From contig DAOUET010000170.1 of assembly GCA_034430155.1 (NCBI GenBank), positions 1-64,000 of the forward strand: a stretch of DNA of 64,000 nucleotides, given 5' to 3'. This document shows, piece after piece, positions 26,777 to 34,436 of this stretch. Positions within the stretch are counted from its first letter, which is position 1. Every line of letters starts with the position of its first letter. The position numbers were made by a program, and so were the translations under genes. Source of the stretch: DAOUET01 sp034430155 (GTDB lineage Bacteria > Chloroflexota > Anaerolineae > Anaerolineales > UBA4823). The notes under the pieces are model-generated. The model saw only the letters and a list, made by a program, of their open reading frames with translations. It was not told where the DNA came from and did not search any database.

Positions 26777-29299
26777 TTAAGATTGATTAGTTGTGGGCGT
26801 CTCCAGGCGCTGCTCGTAGCGCTTGGCGAGCTCGCGCCGGATTACCTTACCGATAAATGTGCGAGGGAAATCCTCGACAAAAATTACAAAACGTGGCACT
26901 AAATTTGGCGGAAGGCGGCGTCTGCAAAATGCGATTATGGAGTCTGGATTCGGACGTTCTTTTTGGGCGATTACGAAAGCAATCGGTTGGTTTGCGATGG
27001 CGACGACAGCAACCTCCTGGATTTGAGGGATTTCATATAAAACTTCTTCTACATCGCGCGGGAAAGCCGGTTTGTCGGGTTTATCGGGATACCATAAATC
27101 AACTTTCCGAGCGATGATTCGGAAGTAGCCTTCAGCATCCATCTGGGCGATATCCCCGGTCAATAACCACCCATCTGAATCGAGTGCCTGTTCAGTTTCT
27201 CTTGGAGCTTTCCAATATCCAAGCATTGTCTGGGGACCACGGACGGCAAGTTCTCCGATTTGACCGATAGTGACTTCTTTCTTCCCTCCTATTAAGTCAA
27301 CTACTCGAGCTTCGGTTGAAGGCAGAGGCATCCCGATGCTGCCTACTTTCCGTTTTCCTTCGAGGGGATTGGCGTGCGTAATCGGGCTGGCTTCGGTCAG
27401 ACCATAGCCTTCAACAAGCCTGCCACGGGTGAGCTTCTCGAAAGATTCCTGTACTTCAACAGGCAAGGGAGCAGATCCACTGATACAAGCTTTAATTGAG
27501 CTGACGCCGAATTTTCGGACGCCTGGAAAATCCTTAATGGCCAGGTACATACGTGGCACTCCGGGGAAAATGGTCGGATGGTAGCGTTTAATGGTCTTTA
27601 AAACCTCAAGGACCTCAAAATCTGATTTGACAATCAGTGTAGCTCCCAATGTGAAAGGGACGTTAAGCGCGGCGGTCAAACCGTAGCTATGGGAGAAGGG
27701 CAAAATGGAAAGAAACCGTTCTTTTCCTTCTTGAGCAGTGGGCATCCAATGGCGGGTTTGCAGGGCATTTGCTACCAGATTGCGATGGGTCAGCATCACT
27801 CCTTTAGGATCCGCAGTGGTACCGCCGGTATAATGGATAGCTGCAAGATCGTTGGAAGTGGTGGGGATCTCTGGTGACTTCCAACTGTGGGCAGAAAGCA
27901 GGCGGTTAAAGTTATGTGTGTTGACTTCGGTAGGCATGTCCTGTTGAGGCTGTTTACTTTTTCTCCGAGAAAGAGCCAGCCTTAGTTGTCTGGAGAACGG
28001 CATGTAATCACTGAGACGAGTAAAGATAACATGTTCGAGAGGAGATGATCCCACGCTTGCCAAGGCGGTTTTAATCTTTTGAACGGTATTATCGAACTCG
28101 GTCAATGTGACCAGAACCCGCGAGCCGGTTTCCTGTAATTGGTGGATAAGGTTTTCAGGGTCAGTGGAAGGTAGGGTGAAGACAGCAATCGCACCTGCTT
28201 CTAGAGCGCCGTAGAATGCGATCACCATTTGAGGTGAGTTGGGCAGCAGCAGCATCACACGGTCGCCGCGGTCCACTCCCAGAGAGCGCAGGGCATTGGC
28301 AAAGCGGTAAATTTCCTGGATCAGGCGACGGTAAGTAATGCGATTTCCTTCGAAAATGATCGCGGTATGACGTGGGAAGCGATGGGCAGTGGAACGCAAG
28401 AAGTAGTGCAGGGGGATAGGCGGGATAGCGATGGTAAATGGAACGCCCTCGTCATAATTATTCAACCAGGGTCGTTCGTTGATCAGAGATTCCTGAAGAT
28501 TGGTTGGGGATGTGAGGGACTCATCACGCCAAGTACCCTGGGTGCGATCCAAACTACGTTGGATGGCGCGGTTGACAGCTTCGCGCCTTTCCAACATCAC
28601 CAGATGACCGGATGCCCCAACGTCAATTTCTTCCGCACCGGGGATAGCACGGGCGACTTCCTCGAACAATGGTTCTGCAAAGACGATGTCAAGGTGACCT
28701 CGAATGACCATGGTAGGCACTTCAAGGCTGCGAAAGAGGCTCCATCCATTCCAGGTTATGAGATTTTGATGGTACCAGGCGTGCATTACGTGGGGTGGCG
28801 CAGATAACCAACCGCGCACGAGTATGCTGATCGAGCGCAGCATGGGCAAGGGCAATTGAAGCAAGAAGCGGTAGAGAGGGTTTAGTCTAAACTCGCCTGC
28901 TGTTGCAATCAGGATTAGTTGGGAGACCCGATCGTGATGAGCGACAGCAAACTCGGTGGCAACCGCCCCACCGAAGGAATGGCCAACCAGGACAAAGCGA
29001 TCAGCCACTGCCAATTCTTGAAGGGCGATTTCGAGATCCCTCTGGATAGATGCCATAGAATAACCGCTACTGGGTTTGTCAGATCTGCCGTGACCGCGGA
29101 GATCAAGTGCGATAACGCGGTTTGAAAATGAGAATTCTTGTAATTGAAACTGCCATTGATGGGCTTGGCCACCATAACCATGTAAAAAGAGGATGGTGTG
29201 ATTGGGACGATCAGGGGAGATATCAATCGCTGAAAGCCTGACCAGGGGATCAGTTGATATCCGGACCTGACGCCGGTAAAGTGCAAGATCGATTGCCAT
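26777..29299 (-). CDS. Alpha/beta hydrolase - acyl-CoA ligase fusion
   Basis: 840 residues with two complete domains. Residues about 1-275: alpha/beta hydrolase with LFLHGYGGQAHQW, nucleophile Ser in LVGHSFGGAVATEFA and a late His in GASGHLVMLERRE. Residues about 300-840: AMP-forming acyl-CoA synthetase with IHYTGGTTADPKGVMLTHRN (P-loop), GYGLTEASPITHANP, DGWLLTGDIAQMDAEGYFRI and the C-terminal catalytic Lys in RTFIGKVIRREL. A hydrolase could release an acyl group which the ligase re-activates with CoA, but which substrates is unknown. No frameshift or linker break is seen, and the ATG 29299 starts the hydrolase. Confidence 0.85.
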   Translation of the reverse strand: MAIDLALYRRQVRISTDPLVRLSAIDISPDRPNHTILFLHGYGGQAHQWQFQLQEFSFSNRVIALDLRGHGRSDKPSSGYSMASIQRDLEIALQELAVADRFVLVGHSFGGAVATEFAVAHHDRVSQLILIATAGEFRLNPLYRFLLQLPLPMLRSISILVRGWLSAPPHVMHAWYHQNLITWNGWSLFRSLEVPTMVIRGHLDIVFAEPLFEEVARAIPGAEEIDVGASGHLVMLERREAVNRAIQRSLDRTQGTWRDESLTSPTNLQESLINERPWLNNYDEGVPFTIAIPPIPLHYFLRSTAHRFPRHTAIIFEGNRITYRRLIQEIYRFANALRSLGVDRGDRVMLLLPNSPQMVIAFYGALEAGAIAVFTLPSTDPENLIHQLQETGSRVLVTLTEFDNTVQKIKTALASVGSSPLEHVIFTRLSDYMPFSRQLRLALSRRKSKQPQQDMPTEVNTHNFNRLLSAHSWKSPEIPTTSNDLAAIHYTGGTTADPKGVMLTHRNLVANALQTRHWMPTAQEGKERFLSILPFSHSYGLTAALNVPFTLGATLIVKSDFEVLEVLKTIKRYHPTIFPGVPRMYLAIKDFPGVRKFGVSSIKACISGSAPLPVEVQESFEKLTRGRLVEGYGLTEASPITHANPLEGKRKVGSIGMPLPSTEARVVDLIGGKKEVTIGQIGELAVRGPQTMLGYWKAPRETEQALDSDGWLLTGDIAQMDAEGYFRIIARKVDLWYPDKPDKPAFPRDVEEVLYEIPQIQEVAVVAIANQPIAFVIAQKERPNPDSIIAFCRRRLPPNLVPRFVIFVEDFPRTFIGKVIRRELAKRYEQRLETPTTNQS

Positions 29300-29472
29300 T
29301 TTAGTTTATGTGGTCGTTTACGGTGTTTCTGAGAAGAGTCTATATCAAATGAGGGGCTGGGTCAATTATGAGGTGCTTGATGCAAGTTTCCCGATTCGTG
29401 GTTGTATAATATGCCCGATATAGAGGGATGGCAGATGTTAATCGATAGAGGGACTGGGAGGTGACCAACACA

Positions 29473-29892
29473 ATGATAACCAGTACAAAGTCAATCTTGG
29501 TAAATACCAATGGAAACGCTGATACCCATGATATCACCGATCAGATTCGAAATTTGTTGAAAGACTGCGGTATCCGCGATGGGATCGTGACAATTTTTAC
29601 ACCTTCCTCAACAAGTGCACTTACGACAATCGAATATGAATCGGGCGCGCTGAGCGATCTACGTCGTTTATTTGACGAAATTATCGATCCAAGCCGCCCG
29701 TACGCACATAATGCCAGATGGGGTGATGGCAATGGACACAGCCATGTGCGGGCTTCCTTATTGGGACCTTCCATCACAATACCCATTGTCGATGGCAGGT
29801 TAACGCTAGGAACATGGCAGCAAGTCATTTTGGTGGACTTTGATATTCGCCCACGTCGGCGAGAATTGGTAGTTCAGATTTTGGGCAATTAG
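29473..29892 (+). CDS. YjbQ family protein (secondary thiamine-phosphate synthase)
   Basis: 139 residues from ATG 29473. GGGAGGTGA 8-17 bases upstream supports this start better than the in-frame GTG at 29461. The family motifs GDGNGHSHVRASLLGPS and LGTWQQVILVDFD, with a conserved His in the first, are intact. YjbQ proteins can supply a side thiamine-phosphate synthase activity in vitro; their main role is not settled. Converges with the glycosidase gene. Confidence 0.88.
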   Translation: MITSTKSILVNTNGNADTHDITDQIRNLLKDCGIRDGIVTIFTPSSTSALTTIEYESGALSDLRRLFDEIIDPSRPYAHNARWGDGNGHSHVRASLLGPSITIPIVDGRLTLGTWQQVILVDFDIRPRRRELVVQILGN

Positions 29893-29938
29893 AAGATCAT
29901 CTCTTTCTGAACTCTACCTATCTTGGCTTCGAATCTTA

Positions 29939-30826
29939 TCACCCGTCAGAGCGATAAAAAACACCCAAGTGATTGGCTACAGGTCGTTCTTGACCAGGGA
30001 TACCGTTGTTAATGGGGGAATTAAGCAAGATGGGCTTGCCGTTTACTCCTTCCATGACAATTGTGGACGATCCTCCGCCATCTAAATTCATGGCATTGTA
30101 TGCTCCATGGGCAATGAGGATATCGACGAGTTCATCCAAGGTAGCACCTTCACTATAACCCGTTTGGCGGCCATCCACGACAACCAAGATCAACTGCCGG
30201 GACTTTTTATCAAGAGCAATGGCTGTGCGCGGTTGTGGTTCATTATCCAAACTTGAAGAGCGCTGACCGTTTCTAAGCAGCATTAGGTTTCCTGAGATCG
30301 CGTTAAATATACCCCCGATGGGGTTATTAAAGCGAGCCCGGTTCGTTCTGGAAATATAAAGCACCGGCTCATCGTCCGTAGATTGGGAATAAACCAATCC
30401 TTGAGATGCTGCAAAACCGATGGGATTTACTGGATCACCTGAGTGAGGATAATAATCCAGCAGGTTGTTTGAATACCACGGCGTGAAACCATCACCGTTT
30501 ACAGCCAGTTGTAGATTGAAATCATCAAGGAACTTAGAGGTGGTGCGTGCTTCAACAGGTAGTTCGTCCTCTGGATTGCCTGGTGTGACGAGAAATGAAA
30601 TACCCTTCTCCCGCAGGGTGATCGTGATGATATGAATAACCATGGGGCGAGGAGCTTGCCTGGTTTCCTTTTGATAGGTAATACCTGGAATCAGTTGCTG
30701 GCTAACGGGGGAGGATTGGAGGCGAGGGTTGAACCTGATCCAAGCCGCGCTGATTATCAGGAAGGAAATTAAGACACACGATAACGTGCCAAATAATCCA
30801 CCGGCGATAAGAGCTTTTCGGCGCAT
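29939..30826 (-). CDS. Phosphodiester glycosidase (NAGPA-like) domain protein
   Basis: 295 residues, one N-terminal membrane segment or signal anchor (about 8-28), then the NAGPA/DUF2233 domain: AVNGDGFTPWYSN, IALDKKSRQLILVVVDGRQ, YSEGATLDELVDILIAHGAY, AMNLDGGGSSTIVME. The NLDGGGSS motif is the family's core, which cleaves GlcNAc-1-phosphodiester bonds in the animal enzyme. In bacteria the substrate is a cell-wall or extracellular glycan and is unknown here. Follows DUF1385 after 35 bases. Confidence 0.85.
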   Translation of the reverse strand: MRRKALIAGGLFGTLSCVLISFLIISAAWIRFNPRLQSSPVSQQLIPGITYQKETRQAPRPMVIHIITITLREKGISFLVTPGNPEDELPVEARTTSKFLDDFNLQLAVNGDGFTPWYSNNLLDYYPHSGDPVNPIGFAASQGLVYSQSTDDEPVLYISRTNRARFNNPIGGIFNAISGNLMLLRNGQRSSSLDNEPQPRTAIALDKKSRQLILVVVDGRQTGYSEGATLDELVDILIAHGAYNAMNLDGGGSSTIVMEGVNGKPILLNSPINNGIPGQERPVANHLGVFYRSDG

Positions 30827-30861
30827 GGGTATCTTTATTGTGCTGGGTAGGGTGAATTTTT

Positions 30862-31746
30862 CTATGCGATGATTTCCTTTTCTCCAGATCGCATGGCGTT
30901 GAAAGCTGCGATGGAGACCTCAAGCATGTCCAGGCTGGGTTGGCGGGTGGTCATACGTTGCAATGCTAGGTTTGGCTTAACGATCAGGCGTACTAAAGGC
31001 GAATCTAGATGATTAGATGTCCAGCGAATATATTCATAAGCCAAACCAGCCAGGACAGGCAGCAAGAGGATACGACTGATAAGACGCCATGACCAAGGTA
31101 AGGGCCCCAACAATCCGAAAAGGAGCACCGAGAGCACCACTAAAGTGAGCAGAAAGGCGGTTCCACAGCTGGGATGTTCTAATGAAAAACGAGCAACGCT
31201 TTCTGGGGTTAATTCTGCCCCGGATTCAAAGGCGTTAATAGTCTTATGTTCAGCACCGTGATAAGCAAAGACCCTTTTTATTTCATCGATCCTGCCAATT
31301 CCCCCAATATATGCCAGTAAGAACACAAGCCTGACCAGCCCTTCAACAAGATTGCCCCACCAGGCGCTCCAATTAAAGTACCTCTCAAAGAGCTGACCGG
31401 TGATCGCTGGGATCAGGAAGAATAAGGCGATGGCGAAGGATAATGAGATAAAGATCGTCAGATAGTAGACGGGACCTTCGATTTTTTCGTCCTCTCCAGT
31501 CTGGATATTGGCGGAAATGGTCAGGGAGCGCATCCCTAATCCCAAAGCGTCCCAGAGCATTACCACACCGCGTAAAAATGGGATATTTGCAAGGCGACTT
31601 TTATAAATCGCTCCTAAAGGTTCTTGGTGAAGGACGATTTTACCCTCAGGTGCGCGCATGGCAACTGCCATGGATCGCTTACCCCGCATCATCACGCCTT
31701 CAATAACAGCCTGACCGCCATAAGCGGGAAGTTTTAAATCTTTCAT
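30862..31746 (-). CDS. DUF1385 family membrane protein (YqhQ-like)
   Basis: 294 residues from ATG 31746 (start KDLKLPAYGGQAVIEG; an in-frame ATG 16 codons earlier adds a run of hydrophobic residues with no SD). Typical DUF1385 features: AYGGQAVIEGVMMRGK at the N-terminus, four to five transmembrane helices, YHGAEHKTINAFESG in a conserved loop, HPSCGTAFLL and a C-terminal YIRWTSN. The family is widespread but unassigned. Between the dipeptidase and the glycosidase on the same strand. Confidence 0.85.
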   Translation of the reverse strand: MKDLKLPAYGGQAVIEGVMMRGKRSMAVAMRAPEGKIVLHQEPLGAIYKSRLANIPFLRGVVMLWDALGLGMRSLTISANIQTGEDEKIEGPVYYLTIFISLSFAIALFFLIPAITGQLFERYFNWSAWWGNLVEGLVRLVFLLAYIGGIGRIDEIKRVFAYHGAEHKTINAFESGAELTPESVARFSLEHPSCGTAFLLTLVVLSVLLFGLLGPLPWSWRLISRILLLPVLAGLAYEYIRWTSNHLDSPLVRLIVKPNLALQRMTTRQPSLDMLEVSIAAFNAMRSGEKEIIA

Positions 31747-31809
31747 CTTTGATTTCTTTTCACCTCTTACTATAACAATAAAGAAGAACATCAAGTACCA
31801 AATTTTGAA

Positions 31810-33186
31810 TCAAGACCCCAGGTTGTAGAAGAAATTAATATACGTGTCAATACCCCGGTACCATGTGGGTAAATGAAGTTTTTCATTAGGACTGTGCATA
31901 TTGTCTTCTTGCAATGAAAAACCACTATTTACCGACTCGATGCCCAGAATTTCCTGCAGCTGGCTTACAAATGGGACAGTACCGCCTTCGCGTTTGAAGA
32001 CCGGAGGTTTTCCCCATACCGATTCCATCGCCCGCGCCATCGCTTCGACACCTTGCGAGTGGCGATCGGATATCGAGGCCGGACTACCAACCAAATTGAT
32101 AACTTCGTATCGAACCGTCTTGGGGGCATTGGCTTGCAGATAACGCTTTAACTGATCGAATACTTCCTCCGGGTCCTGGTCGGGAACTAAGCGGGTTGAG
32201 ATCTTAGCCATCGCCCAGGCAGGTAGCACGGTCTTCGAACCCTCACCGGTGAATCCTGAGAAGAGACCGTTGACTTCCAGAGTCGGACGCGCTCCGGTAC
32301 GTTCAACTGGGGTGTAACCAGCTTCGCCCCATAAGGCTGGAGCTCGAGTTTGATCGAGATAGAAAGCTTCATCCATGGGTAATCTTGCCAGTTCGGCTTG
32401 TTCTTCTTCGTCTAAAGACCGTACTTGATCATAAAATCCAGGAAGGGTCACCCGCCCTTGTTCATCGTGCATGCCGGCGATTAATTCACAAAGAGCTTGA
32501 GCTGGATTATGCACTACGCCTCCATAAGTCCCAGAATGGAGATCATGATCTGGACCGTACAGGCGTAATTCAAAGTAAGCTAATCCTCGTAAAGCGTAGG
32601 TGATGGTAGGCAGGTCAGCGGTGATCAATCCGGTATCGGGATTTAAGGCAAAATCGCTGGAAAGAAGTTTTTTATGGGCGGCGATAAAATCAGCCAAATG
32701 TGGTGAGCCGATCTCTTCTTCGCCTTCGATAAGGAATTTCACATTGACGGGCAGGTTCCCATTACGCACAATCGCCTCTATAGCTTTAAGGGCTGCCATA
32801 ACCTGCCCTTTCATATCCGTGGCGCCTCGTCCGTATAAATTCTCTTGCCTTACAGCGGCTTTAAAGGGAGGGCTTTTCCATAGATCCAAGGGCTCGGGTG
32901 GCTGGACATCATAATGGCCATAAATCAGGACTGTTGAAGCGTTTGGACCTGCGCTTATCGATCTGCCATAAACAACTGGATGACCGGGAGTGGGGTAGAT
33001 TTGAACATCACTCATCCCCAAATCTTTAAGTTGGTTGGCGACCCATTCAGCCGCACGTTGCATATCGGATTTATGGTCAGGGTCTGTGGATATGGATGGA
33101 ATCGTAAGGAACTCGATTAATTCGTTCAAAAAATCCTGGCGATGACTCTTGGCGTATTCCAGAGCAGTTGATTTCGGATCGCTCAT
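31810..33186 (-). CDS. M20 family dipeptidase
   Basis: 458 residues. Zinc-site residues lie in VLIYGHYDVQP (His and Asp), ATDMKGQVMAALKA (Asp), IEGEEEIGSPHL (general-base Glu-Glu) and a late His in QEDNMHSPNEK. The insertion with DHDLHSGTYGG is the dimerisation domain, typical of the carnosinase-like or CNDP group. It cleaves peptides or amides with free C-termini. AAGGAG lies 7 bases before ATG 33186. First gene of a three-gene minus-strand run. Confidence 0.9.
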   Translation of the reverse strand: MSDPKSTALEYAKSHRQDFLNELIEFLTIPSISTDPDHKSDMQRAAEWVANQLKDLGMSDVQIYPTPGHPVVYGRSISAGPNASTVLIYGHYDVQPPEPLDLWKSPPFKAAVRQENLYGRGATDMKGQVMAALKAIEAIVRNGNLPVNVKFLIEGEEEIGSPHLADFIAAHKKLLSSDFALNPDTGLITADLPTITYALRGLAYFELRLYGPDHDLHSGTYGGVVHNPAQALCELIAGMHDEQGRVTLPGFYDQVRSLDEEEQAELARLPMDEAFYLDQTRAPALWGEAGYTPVERTGARPTLEVNGLFSGFTGEGSKTVLPAWAMAKISTRLVPDQDPEEVFDQLKRYLQANAPKTVRYEVINLVGSPASISDRHSQGVEAMARAMESVWGKPPVFKREGGTVPFVSQLQEILGIESVNSGFSLQEDNMHSPNEKLHLPTWYRGIDTYINFFYNLGS

Positions 33187-33345
33187 TAATATCTCCTTAT
33201 GGTTTCCTTGATTTGAGGTTGAAATTGGTTATGACCAGACATTCCAAGTTTTTTTGAGTTAGAAATGGGCAAGTCATACGCTCAACTACCCCTCTGGTAA
33301 ATTATACCCGGCTCTGGCTTTGCTTATGTGTTAAAATAATTATGG

Positions 33346-33475
33346 TGGATCGGCGGTCGTCGCGGGCTAAACCTGCGGCGGCGTCGGGCCATTTACCCGA
33401 CGAAAAGTGCCGCCGTCCTGAGTGTTCTTTTTCAGTCGGGCAGGCTGATCCAATCAATCATCAGACGCCGATCCA
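33346..33475 (+). promoter_or_regulatory. Structured leader with start codon in closing stem (candidate riboswitch)
   Basis: TGGATCGGCG (33346-33355) pairs perfectly with CGCCGATCCA (33466-33475); the last A is the first base of the ATG of the downstream FAD-subunit gene. Inside are an 11-bp hairpin (33356-33366 with 33372-33382, loop CTAAA) and a 6-bp hairpin (33383-33388 with 33396-33401). GCGGCGGC (33375-33382) can instead pair with GCCGCCGT (33409-33416), giving a second, incompatible fold. No SD precedes the ATG. I could not match it to a known class (TPP, Moco, preQ1, SAM, cobalamin, ZTP). Confidence 0.6.
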
Positions 33476-34371
33476 TGTCTCTCTGGAAAAAATATCACCT
33501 CGTTCATTCTGTTGAAGAAGCTCTTCGAGCGCTATCTGGCGCGTGTGGTCCAGCTAGGTTAATTGCTGGGGGAACTGACTTATTGCTCGACCTTCAGCAA
33601 GGTCGCTATCCTGCAGTTGATACCTTGGTGGATATATGCTCAATTCCCGATCTAACCATCATTGAGGAGCGCCAGAACCGCCTGTTTATCGGGGCAGCTG
33701 CACCATTAAGCCAGATTATTGCTTCTCAATTGGTATGGCAACATGCCAGAGCTCTCATTGAGGCCTGTGAGTTGATCGGTGGACCTCAGGTCCGCAATGT
33801 TGCCACATTAGGGGGCAACGTTGCGCATGCCTTACCGGCCGCGGATGGCACGATCGCCTTACTCGCTTTAGAGGCGCAGGCCCAGGTCGTCTCATTAGAG
33901 GGTCAGCGCCTCATAAACCTTGAGGATCTTTTCAGCGGTCCGGGAAAGTCCACTCTCGACCCAAGTAAAGAGCTGATCCTAGGCTTTTCTCTCCCCTTGA
34001 TTGGTCCACGAAAGGCTTCGGTTTTCCAACGAGTGATGCGTCCTCAAGGGGTGGCATTGCCGATATTAAATCTGGCGGTCTGGTTGCAGCGAAACGAAGA
34101 CGATCACTATGGAAGCATCATCGGCGATATCCGCTTGGCGGTAGGACCGAGTGGGCCAACACCAAAGCGCGCCAGACATAGCGAAGAGGTATTGCGGGGT
34201 AATCCATTGAACCAAGATTTATTGGATGTGGCTCTGAAAGCTTTATTGCAAGAGGCTCACTTCCGTAGCAGCCCTCACCGCGCTTCCACTGAGTACAGGC
34301 AGCGTCTTTCGAAAGTATTGTTTGATCAAGCGATTTCTCTTGTATGGCAACGTACTTTCCAAACGGTGTAG
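33475..34371 (+). CDS. Molybdenum hydroxylase FAD-binding subunit (set 1)
   Basis: 298 residues, CoxM/XdhB-like. FAD-binding motifs ARLIAGGTDLLLDLQ and GGPQVRNVATLGGNVAHALP are intact, and the C-terminal domain (DIRLAVGPSGPTPKRARHSE) matches CO-dehydrogenase flavoprotein C. It passes electrons from the 2Fe-2S centres to an acceptor. It precedes the fused 2Fe-2S/Mo gene by 65 bases. The start codon lies in the closing stem of the leader at 33346-33475, so regulation at the RNA level is likely. The substrate is unknown. Confidence 0.88.
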   Translation: MSLWKKYHLVHSVEEALRALSGACGPARLIAGGTDLLLDLQQGRYPAVDTLVDICSIPDLTIIEERQNRLFIGAAAPLSQIIASQLVWQHARALIEACELIGGPQVRNVATLGGNVAHALPAADGTIALLALEAQAQVVSLEGQRLINLEDLFSGPGKSTLDPSKELILGFSLPLIGPRKASVFQRVMRPQGVALPILNLAVWLQRNEDDHYGSIIGDIRLAVGPSGPTPKRARHSEEVLRGNPLNQDLLDVALKALLQEAHFRSSPHRASTEYRQRLSKVLFDQAISLVWQRTFQTV

Positions 34372-34436
34372 AAATATATTCTTGAGGTTGGTTTCTGTTG
34401 GTAGTGAATGGTGCCTAGATTTTTGAGGTGATTAAG

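Noticed and set aside
33346..33475. Known Moco riboswitch for the structured leader
   Set aside because: Its conserved core could not be aligned; reported as unknown instead.
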